Both the position numbers and the translations under genes were made by a program. Of a stretch of DNA of 64,000 nucleotides, positions 41,642-49,302 are shown piece after piece. Source of the DNA: DASRAJ01 sp035638255 (GTDB taxonomy: Bacteria > Bacteroidota > Bacteroidia > Chitinophagales > UBA10324); the NCBI GenBank assembly GCA_035638255.1, contig DASRAJ010000098.1, forward strand, positions 62,001-126,000, given 5' to 3'. The notes below the pieces were generated by a model. That model did not search any database. It saw only the letters and a list, made by a program, of their open reading frames with translations, and was not told the origin of the DNA. The stretch's first letter is position 1, and each line of letters begins with the position of its first letter.

Positions 41642-42268
41642 ATGAGAAAAACATATCTACACGCTTTTTTCTTTATTATTTTTTCTCTGCTCATAGTTCC
41701 AATCTGCGCACAGCAATTAGATGATATACTCTGTCTGAAGGACGGAAACATTTTGAACGGATACATTGCTCAACAAATACCCGACAGTGAAGTAAACAGG
41801 AGTACGCTTTCAGGATACACTAATATTTCAGGGATAAATTTTTTAGCAAACAATTCCGGTGGCGGTGGTGTATCATTTTTTTCAGTGCATGGATATCGCT
41901 TTAATAATCGTTTGATGCCAGGCGCAGGCACATCGTTCGATTTAACTCAGTGGCATTTTCTTGATTTTTTTGGACAGGTTCGCTATGATTTAATTAAAGG
42001 CAGAACTACGCCATTTGTTTATGGAGACTGCGGGATTGGAATTCCGATCGGTGGATACCTTAAAGAAAAATATGAAGAACATAGTGGGAACATGTGGGCA
42101 GCTGGAATTGGGATGAGATTCTTCTTTCGAAAAAGTGGTTCATTAATTTTTTCCAGCGGAATTAAGCGTCATAATTTCTCTTCTGATTCCGTTGACTGGG
42201 CCGGCAATAAAATTCACACCGATCATCGGCTGACCTTTGTCTCATTGATTTTAGGTCTATCGTTTTAG
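41642..42268 (+). CDS. Outer-membrane beta-barrel-like protein, function unknown
   Basis: 208 aa. The signal peptide (1-23, ending PICAQ) is followed by LDDILCLKDGNILNGYI, a short motif common at the front of Bacteroidota envelope proteins. After it come alternating beta strands such as FFGQVRYDLIKGRTTPFVYG, MWAAGIGMRFFF and HRLTFVSLILGLSF. The terminal phenylalanine fits a barrel. No specific family recognised. Confidence 0.65.
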   Translation: MRKTYLHAFFFIIFSLLIVPICAQQLDDILCLKDGNILNGYIAQQIPDSEVNRSTLSGYTNISGINFLANNSGGGGVSFFSVHGYRFNNRLMPGAGTSFDLTQWHFLDFFGQVRYDLIKGRTTPFVYGDCGIGIPIGGYLKEKYEEHSGNMWAAGIGMRFFFRKSGSLIFSSGIKRHNFSSDSVDWAGNKIHTDHRLTFVSLILGLSF

Positions 42269-42592
42269 ATGCTGTATCGCTGATGAATGCCTCTTCAATA
42301 AATTTGCTAAAAGAAATTGTTCCAGATTTTTTTCTCCTTGCCCAGTCATGTAACCTGCATGTCGCGCATTATCCGCACAATCTCCGCATGCGCAAGCTTG
42401 GTGTGAGCGGGCAGGACTGTGCGGAGGTCCGAGAATGAATTTGAAAATTCGTTTTCTGAAATCATCTGAAAAAAGCAATTCCTTTTTGCTTCTATTAAAA
42501 ATAGAGGACGATATTTTAACTCATCCTCAGCATCTTACAAAGCTGCAATTGAAAAAAGTTGCCCCACCTCTTGTTTGTATCATTCTTCCGTT
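42269..42592. other. Intergenic region upstream of rplM
   Basis: About 320 bp with no supported gene. It contains a 7-bp inverted pair CCGCACA (42373-42379) and TGTGCGG (42418-42424) that could be an outer stem around a GC-rich loop, and the short palindrome GAATTTGAAAATTC near 42437. The rplM promoter box follows at 42593. Confidence 0.5.
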
Positions 42593-42600
42593 TACTTTTG
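42593..42600 (+). promoter_or_regulatory. -7 promoter box of the rplM operon (TACTTTTG) with a -33 TTG
   Basis: TACTTTTG matches TAnnTTTG, and TTG at 42571-42573 lies 19 nt upstream, the usual Bacteroidota spacing. Transcription would start about 27 nt before the GTG at 42634. Confidence 0.6.
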
Positions 42601-42633
42601 CCGTCCCGAAAATTTTAACCGAAAAATTCTTTT

Positions 42634-43074
42634 GTGAATCATCTAAGCTTCAGAACAAAACACGCCAGCGACCAAACCGTGAAACGCGAATGGTTAATTA
42701 TAGACGCAGAAAATCAACCACTTGGGAGGGCGGCGACTAAGATCGCTTCGCTGCTGATCGGCAAGCATAAGCCGAGTTTTACCCAGCATGTTGACACAGG
42801 TGATAATGTGATCGTGATAAACGCCGGTAAAATCCGCCTTACGGGAAATAAGATGACCGATAAAAAAGTGAGAACCTATAGTGGTTATCCCGGAGGATTA
42901 AAAACGGAATCTCCCAAGTCTCTTCTGGCCCGCAAGCCTACCTACATGCTCGAGGAAGCTGTGCGCGGCATGCTGCCTAAGACACGGCTTGGTGCTGCTA
43001 TGTATCGCAAGCTCCACGTTTACGCCGATGAGAAGCATGATCATGTTGCGCAAAAACCGAAACCCGTTAAATAA
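42634..43074 (+). CDS. rplM: 50S ribosomal protein L13
   Basis: 146 aa with a GTG start at 42634; the N-terminal MNHLSFRTKHASDQTVKREW aligns with other Bacteroidota L13 proteins, which decides the start. Core motifs WLIIDAENQPLGRAATKIAS, FTQHVDTGDNVIVINA and YSGYPGGLK, then VRGMLPK, are standard. First gene of rplM-rpsI-rpsB-tsf. Confidence 0.97.
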   Translation: MNHLSFRTKHASDQTVKREWLIIDAENQPLGRAATKIASLLIGKHKPSFTQHVDTGDNVIVINAGKIRLTGNKMTDKKVRTYSGYPGGLKTESPKSLLARKPTYMLEEAVRGMLPKTRLGAAMYRKLHVYADEKHDHVAQKPKPVK

Positions 43075-43094
43075 CTTTCATAAAGAATATAAGC

Positions 43095-43490
43095 ATGGCA
43101 GAAAGAACAAGAGCAATTGGCAGAAGGAAAGAGGCAACCGCCCGCGTGATCCTGATGGCCGCTTCCGGCGACACTAAAATTGTAGTGAACGGAAAAGACT
43201 ACAAGACCTATTTCCCCCAGGGAATTTATCAGAAAACTATTGAGCAGCCGATGGCAGTTGCAGAGGTGCTGAATAAGTATGATTTTATCGCCAACGTAGC
43301 GGGTGGCGGTGTTAAAGGTCAGGCGGAAGCGATTCGTCTTGGCATTTCCCGCGCCCTGGTGAAAGAAAATGCGGAGCTGAAACCGAAACTAAAAACTCTG
43401 AGTTTGCTCACGCGTGATCCGCGCGCTGTGGAGCGCAAGAAGCCTGGCAGAAAGAAAGCACGCAAGCGTTTCCAGTTCAGCAAGCGTTAA
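43095..43490 (+). CDS. rpsI: 30S ribosomal protein S9
   Basis: 131 aa, with the typical IGRRKEATARV start, VAGGGVKGQAEAIRLGISRA centre and basic tail GRKKARKRFQFSKR ending in the S9 SKR tripeptide that reaches the P-site tRNA. It begins 20 nt after rplM. Confidence 0.97.
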   Translation: MAERTRAIGRRKEATARVILMAASGDTKIVVNGKDYKTYFPQGIYQKTIEQPMAVAEVLNKYDFIANVAGGGVKGQAEAIRLGISRALVKENAELKPKLKTLSLLTRDPRAVERKKPGRKKARKRFQFSKR

Positions 43491-43530
43491 ACGAATTCAT
43501 TTCCCAACAACAAAAAATAATTTTTACCTC

Positions 43531-44451
43531 GTGGATAAAATCGAATATAAGATGTTGCTCGAAGCGGGTGTTCACTTCGGCCATCTCAAGAAAAAATGGA
43601 ACCCGCGAATGCTCCCGTACATTTTCATGGAGCGCAAGGGCATTCACATCATTGATCTGAACAAGACCATTGAGAACCTGGATGAAGCGGCTGCAGCCAT
43701 GCGTCAAATTGCACGCAGCGGAAAAAAAGTTTTGTTCGTCGCCACCAAGAAACAGGCGAAAGAAATTGTTTCTGAAGCAGCACAACGCGCAGGAATGCCG
43801 TTCGTGACCGAACGCTGGCTCGGTGGTATGCTCACGAATTTTTCTACCATCCGGAAAAGCATCAAAAAGATGCAGAGCATTGAGAAGATGCTGAATGACG
43901 GCACACTCGAAAATATTACGAAGAAAGAAAAGCTTCGCCTGAGCCGTGAGAAGGCTAAGATGGAAAAAGTGCTCGGCGGTATTGCTGCATTGAATCGTCT
44001 TCCGCAGGCAATCTTTTTGGTAGACATCATGAATGAGCACATCGCACTTGCCGAAGCGAAGAAACTCGGCATTCAAACCATCGGCATGGTGGACACGAAT
44101 TCGGATCCTACACAGGTTGACTTTGCAATTCCTGCCAATGATGACGCGACAAAATCCATTGCTATCATCACGAAGTATCTAACCGATTCATTGGTGGAAG
44201 GATTGAATGAAAGACAGAAAGATAAAGATGAAGCAGGTGCTGAAGAAGAGGAAGTGACAGATGCTTCACGCGAGAAGAGTTTGGATTTAGAGGAAGAAAC
44301 CCAGGAAGAAAAAGATAAACGCATGAAGAAACCGGGAGGTGGCAGAGGAGGAAATCTTCGTCGTCGCCAGGCACGTCCTGCGGGCGGCAGTAGTCCCGGT
44401 GGTGGGAGACCAGGTGGTGGTGGAGGTGGTACGCGCAGGCCTCCGCGATAA
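43531..44451 (+). CDS. rpsB: 30S ribosomal protein S2 with a long charged/glycine-rich C-terminal extension
   Basis: 306 aa with a GTG start at 43531 (a longer frame runs back through rpsI and is an artefact). The S2 core is complete: LLEAGVHFGHLKKKWNPRM, YIFMERKGIHIIDL, WLGGMLTNFSTI and VDTNSDP. After the normal end (about residue 230) comes an acidic helix-like region (EAGAEEEEVTDASREKSLDL) and then a Gly/Arg/Pro-rich tail ending RRPPR, about 75 extra residues in all. Confidence 0.95.
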   Translation: MDKIEYKMLLEAGVHFGHLKKKWNPRMLPYIFMERKGIHIIDLNKTIENLDEAAAAMRQIARSGKKVLFVATKKQAKEIVSEAAQRAGMPFVTERWLGGMLTNFSTIRKSIKKMQSIEKMLNDGTLENITKKEKLRLSREKAKMEKVLGGIAALNRLPQAIFLVDIMNEHIALAEAKKLGIQTIGMVDTNSDPTQVDFAIPANDDATKSIAIITKYLTDSLVEGLNERQKDKDEAGAEEEEVTDASREKSLDLEEETQEEKDKRMKKPGGGRGGNLRRRQARPAGGSSPGGGRPGGGGGGTRRPPR

Positions 44452-44473
44452 GATAATTCTCAAACAAGAATGT

Positions 44474-44533
44474 AATTCCGACGAAGGAGAAATTATAGAG
44501 TGCTCTTTACGCACGTAGTCCTTCGACGGAATT
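44474..44533. promoter_or_regulatory. Large hairpin between rpsB and tsf
   Basis: AATTCCGACGAAGGA (44474-44488) pairs with TCCTTCGACGGAATT (44519-44533) at 14 of 15 positions with a 30-nt loop. No T-run follows. It may be an attenuator or RNA-processing site between the S2 and EF-Ts cistrons, or a dispersed repeat. Confidence 0.5.
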
Positions 44534-44597
44534 TATACTGAGCAAAGTCAAAGTACTCAGGAAGAACACTCACTAAGATAAAAACACAAATCAAAAC

Positions 44598-45434
44598 ATG
44601 GCAGAAATAACAGCATCAGAAATTAACCGGTTGCGTCAACAAACCGGCGCAGGCATGATGGATTGCAAAAAGGCACTCACTGAATCCGGTGGTGATTTTG
44701 AAAAGGCAATTGATTACCTCCGGAAGAAAGGACAGAAGGTTTCAGCATTGCGTTCAGATCGCGAGGCAAAAGAAGGGGTTGTGGTTGCGATTGCAAATGC
44801 TGAAATGAATCGCGGCGTGATTGTGAACCTGAGTTGTGAAACAGATTTCGTCGGGAAGAATGATGACTTCATTGGCTTTGCGAAGAAAGCAGCACAGCTT
44901 GCGCTTGATAACAATGTTTCTTCAGTGCAGGAAGTAAATGCACTTCCCATGGACGGAGTCACCATCAGTGATAAGGTAGCAGTGATGGTGGGCAAGATTG
45001 GTGAGAAAATTGAAATCCGCCGGTTCGAAAAACTCGAAGGTGAAACTGTGATTCCGTACATCCATTCCAATTATCGTCTCGGAGTTTTGGTTGCTTTCAA
45101 CAAGCCAAAAAATGAAAGAATTCTTGCGACCGGAAAAGATATTGCGATGCAAGTGGCTGCAATGAATCCAGCGGCGGTAGATAAAGATTCTGTATCACAG
45201 GAAGTGATTGATCGCGAACTTGACATTGCGCGCGACAAAGCAAAGGCTGAAGGCAAGCCGGAAAACATGATTGATAAAATTGCTGCCGGTGCGCTAAATA
45301 AATTCTTTAACGAAAGCACACTCATCAACCAGGAGTTTGTGAAAGATACCAGCAAAAAAATCAGTCAGGTGCTCAAAGAGATTGATAAGGACCTGCAAGT
45401 AATAGCGTTCAGGCGGGTCACGCTTTCGAACTAA
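44598..45434 (+). CDS. tsf: Elongation factor Ts
   Basis: 278 aa. The UBA-like N-terminus (EINRLRQQTGAGMMDCKKAL), the EF-Tu-contacting SCETDFVGKNDDF and the C-terminal core (KDIAMQVAAMNPAAV, NQEFVKD) identify EF-Ts, the GDP-GTP exchange factor of EF-Tu. It follows rpsB after 146 bp holding a large hairpin and is ended by a strong terminator at 45444-45471. Confidence 0.97.
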   Translation: MAEITASEINRLRQQTGAGMMDCKKALTESGGDFEKAIDYLRKKGQKVSALRSDREAKEGVVVAIANAEMNRGVIVNLSCETDFVGKNDDFIGFAKKAAQLALDNNVSSVQEVNALPMDGVTISDKVAVMVGKIGEKIEIRRFEKLEGETVIPYIHSNYRLGVLVAFNKPKNERILATGKDIAMQVAAMNPAAVDKDSVSQEVIDRELDIARDKAKAEGKPENMIDKIAAGALNKFFNESTLINQEFVKDTSKKISQVLKEIDKDLQVIAFRRVTLSN

Positions 45435-45443
45435 CCGAGAAAG

Positions 45444-45471
45444 GGAGAGACGAGATGCTCTCCTTTTTTTT
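45444..45471 (+). terminator. Rho-independent terminator of the ribosomal protein-tsf operon
   Basis: GGAGAG (45444-45449) and CTCTCC (45458-45463), extendable by G-U and A-U pairs, are followed directly by eight T residues (45464-45471), 10 nt past the tsf stop. Confidence 0.85.
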
Positions 45472-45495
45472 ACGATACACGATTCACGTATCACG
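45471..45495. repeat. Period-7 repeat (ATACACG/ATTCACG)
   Basis: After the terminator T-run come TACG, ATACACG, ATTCACG and TATCACG, the same heptad family as at 11717-11792 and 26184-26204. Confidence 0.6.
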
Positions 45496-45555
45496 ACCAG
45501 ATTAAAGAGATTTCGGATGGTGTTACGTTAGTCGTACTTCGTAATTGATCACGAT

Positions 45556-45563
45556 TATCTTTG
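45556..45563 (+). promoter_or_regulatory. -7 promoter box of pyrH (TATCTTTG), start-proximal
   Basis: TATCTTTG matches TAnnTTTG and ends 4 nt before ATG 45568; transcription should begin at the start codon. Confidence 0.55.
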
Positions 45564-45567
45564 ACTC

Positions 45568-46278
45568 ATGATCAAATACAAGCGCATCCTTCTCAAGCTT
45601 TCCGGCGAATCGCTGATGGGAAGTCAGCAATATGGCATTGACCCGGTGATATCGAATTTGTATGCTGAAGAAATAAAGACAGCGGTTGCTGCAGGAGCAC
45701 AAGTGGCTATTGTGATTGGTGGAGGAAATATTTACCGCGGCATTGAATCTGAAGACGCCGGCATCGAGCGCGCAACCGGTGATTACATGGGCATGCTTGC
45801 AACGATGATGAACGGAATGGCATTGCAGAGCGTGATGGAAAAACACGGCATCATCACGCGGCTCCAGTCAGCAATAAAAATGGAAGAGGTTGCCGAGCCA
45901 TACATACGCCGACGTGCCATGCGTCACCTCGAAAAAGGAAGGGTGGTAATCTTCGGAGCGGGAACAGGAAATCCCTTCTTCACCACCGACACCGCTGCCG
46001 CTTTGCGTGCCATTGAGATCAATGCTGAAGTCTTATTGAAAGGAACACGGGTAGATGGAATCTATAGTGCCGATCCCGAGAAAGATTCTTCCGCTACAAA
46101 ATTTGAATCGCTCACCTTCGATCAGGCGTATGCAAAAAACCTGAATGTGATGGACATGACGGCCTTCACGTTATGTCGCGAGAATAACCTTCCCATCATC
46201 GTCTTCGGGATTAACAAGCCGGGAAATCTTCTGAAAATTCTACAGGGAGAAAAACTTGGAACGATGGTAACGACCTGA
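45568..46278 (+). CDS. pyrH: UMP kinase
   Basis: 236 aa. Amino-acid-kinase fold motifs: LLKLSGESLMG at the start, AIVIGGGNIYRG, the GDYMGMLATMMNG loop, FGAGTGNPFFTTDTAAALRA and VDGIYSADP. It phosphorylates UMP to UDP, normally as a hexamer regulated by GTP and UTP. It lies between tsf and frr, the common bacterial order, but with its own start-proximal promoter and a convergent gene before frr. Confidence 0.97.
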   Translation: MIKYKRILLKLSGESLMGSQQYGIDPVISNLYAEEIKTAVAAGAQVAIVIGGGNIYRGIESEDAGIERATGDYMGMLATMMNGMALQSVMEKHGIITRLQSAIKMEEVAEPYIRRRAMRHLEKGRVVIFGAGTGNPFFTTDTAAALRAIEINAEVLLKGTRVDGIYSADPEKDSSATKFESLTFDQAYAKNLNVMDMTAFTLCRENNLPIIVFGINKPGNLLKILQGEKLGTMVTT

Positions 46279-46293
46279 AATTCTTCTTTCAGT

Positions 46294-46825
46294 TCATCTC
46301 CCTTTTCCTTTTCCAAAAAGTGACGCTGAAATACAAATCAGCAATCCTGCTGCTGCGAGAACATATACCAGTATTAAACTGATGTTGAAAAAAAATGGTG
46401 CTGCAAGACAGATTACACTCCCTGCAATTACCACCCTGTCTGCCCTGAAATTTTTTCTGTGAACAAGTTCGTTCTTCAATTGAAAATCATCCTCAGCAAA
46501 AATGAATTTCAGTTTGTGAAAATCATGAGCAAGCAAGATGAAGTTGAGCAGCAGAAAAAAAGCATTGATGATGGATGTGTTCAGCGCTGAATCTACTTTC
46601 CCGGGTTCATAACCGGAAATGCCGATAGAAAGCATCACCATAAAAATATTGAGAAGCATCGGGAGCAGCATAATAGCTCCAAGTGTTGGGAAAGAAGCGA
46701 ATTCCCCAAATGAAAAAGCGATACCGCTTTAATTTCATGTCGATGAATTTTTGAGGAAGATAACTGACTGATTTAATTCTTTCTTTAAGATTAATCTTGA
46801 AAGAAGATTTTCTTATTTCAATCAT
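46294..46825 (-). pseudogene. Small membrane protein gene with an apparent +1 frameshift
   Basis: Two frames overlap. The first (46825 downwards) gives MIEIRKSSFKINLKERIKSV, then an MKLKRYRFFIWGIRFFP segment. The second, one frame over, gives TLGAIMLLPMLLNIFMVMLS and continues to 46294 with three more hydrophobic segments. Removing one G from GGG at 46688-46690 (C on the coding strand) joins them into one protein of about 175 aa whose first membrane helix spans the junction. Either a recent frameshift or a homopolymer sequencing error. Family not recognised; convergent with pyrH. Confidence 0.6.
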
Positions 46826-46830
46826 CCCCC

Positions 46831-46838
46831 TAAATTTG
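46831..46838 (+). promoter_or_regulatory. -7 promoter box of frr (TAAATTTG)
   Basis: TAAATTTG matches TAnnTTTG, about 22 nt before ATG 46861. Confidence 0.45.
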
Positions 46839-46860
46839 TTTCCTCCAAAATATTTAACAC

Positions 46861-47418
46861 ATGCCCATTCAAAAGATCATTGCCGATACAAAGAATCACA
46901 TGGAGAAATCCATTCAGCATCTTGAAACGGAGCTGACGAAAGTTCGTGCAGGAAAAATTTCTCCCAACATCCTCGATGGAATTATGGTGGACTACTACGG
47001 CTCACACATGCCCATCAACCAGGCATCCAATGTTTCCATTGCTGATGCCCGAACACTCGTAGTTCAGCCGTGGGAAAAAAATATGCTCCCGGTCATTGAG
47101 AAAGCAATCCTCGCTGCAAACATTGGCATCACCCCGCACAATGATGGTGTGGTGATCAAACTTTATCAGCCGCCGCTTACCGAAGAGCGAAGAAAAGAGT
47201 ACGTGAAGAAAGCTCATGGTCTTGCCGAGACGGCACGTATCAGTATCCGCAGCATACGCCGCGACTCACACGAGAGCATTAAGAAGCTTACGAAGGAACA
47301 TGTTTCGGAAGACCAGGTGAAAGACGGCGAGCGTGATCTTCAGGACATCACCAACAAATACATCGCCGCCGTGGACAAACATGTAGAGGCGAAGGAGAAG
47401 GAAATTATGACAGTGTGA
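46861..47418 (+). CDS. frr: Ribosome recycling factor
   Basis: 185 aa, standard length. It shows HLETELTKVRAGKISPNILD, LVVQPWEKNMLPVIEKAI, GITPHNDGVVIKLYQPPLTE and the C-terminal helix rich in Lys/Glu. With EF-G it splits post-termination ribosomes. Confidence 0.97.
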   Translation: MPIQKIIADTKNHMEKSIQHLETELTKVRAGKISPNILDGIMVDYYGSHMPINQASNVSIADARTLVVQPWEKNMLPVIEKAILAANIGITPHNDGVVIKLYQPPLTEERRKEYVKKAHGLAETARISIRSIRRDSHESIKKLTKEHVSEDQVKDGERDLQDITNKYIAAVDKHVEAKEKEIMTV

Positions 47419-47458
47419 TTTTAATACTTAGCACGGGTTCAACCTCCTGCACTTAAAA

Positions 47459-47707
47459 ATGTTTCTGTTTAAAGTTGAGGGCACTTTTATAATTCCACAA
47501 AGGGGATTGGTCTTATTTCCCGGAGCGTGTGATAAAATAGAATTCGCAAAACCAGGAAGTAAAATAAAATTACTTCGTCCAGACCAATCAACAATAGAAA
47601 CCACAATAATGGCTATTGAATTTGGCGGAAACCACGCCATACTAATTGGTAAGGAAATAAAAAAAGAGGATGTTCCGGCAGGAACAGAAGTATTACTAAA
47701 TGAATAA
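47459..47707 (+). CDS. Stand-alone EF-Tu domain 2-like beta-barrel protein
   Basis: 82 aa. The order of motifs resembles the second domain of EF-Tu: FKVEGTFIIPQRGLVLFPG (cf. F-x-I-x-G-R-G-T-V-V-x-G), a KPGSKIKLLRPDQSTIETTI stretch, then MAIEF and EIKKEDVPAGTEV (cf. G-I-x-R-E-E-I-x-R-G). It lacks any GTPase domain. Small proteins of this type occur in Bacteroidota without known function. It follows frr by 40 bp on the same strand. Confidence 0.65.
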   Translation: MFLFKVEGTFIIPQRGLVLFPGACDKIEFAKPGSKIKLLRPDQSTIETTIMAIEFGGNHAILIGKEIKKEDVPAGTEVLLNE

Positions 47708-47709
47708 AA

Positions 47710-48753
47710 TTATCCCCATACCGTTGTCCCTTCGGAGCAATTCGTACAGATATCAATCTCCTTTCTCGATTTCAAGAGTGAAGTTCTGAATCGCTGATAC
47801 GCTGCACCATTCCAGATTTCATCAAAAGATTTTTCTTTCAAATCCCCTAACTGATGTTGGGCATCCTTATCAAAACAGCATGGCACCACCTTTCCATCCC
47901 AGGTGATTACGCAAGAGTGCCACATCTTCCAGCAGTGATTCAACATTTCGTTTTTAATTTTCCATTTTTCTCCAGTACTCTGTGAGGCGTTTTTTATTTT
48001 TTTGTACCGGGAAAATTTCTCGATGGAAGGAATCAGTTCATTTCCATTTTCAAAATCATAAACCTGCGCGGTTTTGAACCATACATCATCCACTCCTAAT
48101 TCTTTTCCCAATCGAATCACATCATCAACCTGGTGTTCATTGGGCTTTACCACTAAGAATTGAAAAACCACGAGTGGTGTCCTTGATCTTAATTCCTTTC
48201 GCCACTTTAAAATATTTATTGTGCCTTCAATCACCTTTTTCAGATTTCCTCCGATACGATATTGCTCATAAACTTCCTGCGTGGTTCCATCAATGGAAAT
48301 GATCAGCCGGTCTAAGCCCGATTCAATGGTTCTTTTTGCATTTTCATCATCGAGGTAGTGAGCATTGGTGGAAGTTGCCGTGTAAATTCTTTTTCCGGAC
48401 GCATACTTCACCATTTCAAGAAACTCAGGATTCAAATATGGCTCGCCCTGAAAATAAAAGATGAGGTACAAAAGCTGATCACTGAGATCATCAATCATTT
48501 TCTTGAAAAAGTTTTCTTCGAGCATTCCTGTTTTTCGCGTGAACGAGCGCAAACCGCTTGGACATTCCGGGCAGCGAAGATTGCAGGAAGTAGTAGGCTC
48601 TATGGAAACAGAGATTGGCTTTCCCCAGGGAGTCGATTGCTTTAGAATTCTTGAATAGTAGTAAGAAGAGAAAATTTTTGCCGTATTCAGTGCACGCGAT
48701 GGCGTTAACTTGGAAAACAAATTCATTCCATCGCGCCATTGTGACCGATTCAT
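47710..48753 (-). CDS. Radical SAM protein with SPASM domain
   Basis: 347 aa if started at ATG 48753 (MNRSQWRDG); in-frame starts at 48882 and 48726 are also possible, the upstream one adding a region without family character. The radical SAM motif is TSCNLRCPECPSG (C-x3-C-x2-C), followed by FYFQGEPYLNP and the SAM-binding strands. The SPASM region has CWKMWHSCVITWDGKVVPCC ... QLGDLKEKSFDEIW ... CTNC, enough cysteines for auxiliary clusters. Such proteins modify peptides or act in cofactor or lipid pathways. No small precursor peptide is evident next to it, so the substrate is unknown. Confidence 0.88.
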   Translation of the reverse strand: MNRSQWRDGMNLFSKLTPSRALNTAKIFSSYYYSRILKQSTPWGKPISVSIEPTTSCNLRCPECPSGLRSFTRKTGMLEENFFKKMIDDLSDQLLYLIFYFQGEPYLNPEFLEMVKYASGKRIYTATSTNAHYLDDENAKRTIESGLDRLIISIDGTTQEVYEQYRIGGNLKKVIEGTINILKWRKELRSRTPLVVFQFLVVKPNEHQVDDVIRLGKELGVDDVWFKTAQVYDFENGNELIPSIEKFSRYKKIKNASQSTGEKWKIKNEMLNHCWKMWHSCVITWDGKVVPCCFDKDAQHQLGDLKEKSFDEIWNGAAYQRFRTSLLKSRKEIDICTNCSEGTTVWG

Positions 48754-49302
48754 ACGATCAAACATACGCGAATGCGACCATACACGCAACCACACACAAC
48801 CGCCGTCAGGGTTGCTCCGCACATACTCGCCCACAACCACTGACGGGGCTTGATCTGCCTGATGGAGTTTTTTAATCCACACATGTTCATACTAACTTGC
48901 AGGAAATGTTCATTCAGATTTTACCGTTTCGGATTTTTGTTAAACCAGTGTGATTGAAGCGTTGATGGGATGTTGGTAATGAGGCAAAGAAAAATCTTCA
49001 TGGATAACCTCGCGAGCGCGTTCATAACCCTCAGGTAAAATTCATGGTTGTCAACTTTTTCTCTCAGCAATTGTTCCTTTCCTCATGAACTACTTTTCAA
49101 TACACCGACTCATCAACATCCTGTTAGCAAAGATCAAAGTGATTGAAACTCAACCCCTGCAACTGTTGAATACCTGTTTAGAAATGTGCATTGAATATGG
49201 AGAAGCTATATTGCAAGAACTTTTCAAAAATGTTGTGAACGAATGCACACCGCTAATAACCTGTAGTAATAATCTTCTTAAAAGAATTAATTAAATTAAG
49301 AA
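48754..49302. other. Intergenic region between the radical SAM gene and nadA
   Basis: About 420 bp (550 if the shorter radical SAM start is right). The only frame (49085-49294, 69 codons) has no recognisable features and is not called. No TAnnTTTG match or convincing hairpin was found. Confidence 0.5.

Noticed and set aside
42435..42740. 101-codon frame running into rplM
   Set aside because: It overlaps L13 in another frame and spans the rplM promoter; the sequence has no family character.
47506..47589. GATTGGTCT and AGACCAATC inverted pair resembling the 9.2-kb repeat core
   Set aside because: Both lie inside a good coding sequence about 75 bp apart without extended arms; probably chance.
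49085..49294. 69-codon reading frame upstream of nadA
   Set aside because: No domain, promoter box or ribosome-binding context; composition is unlike neighbouring proteins.
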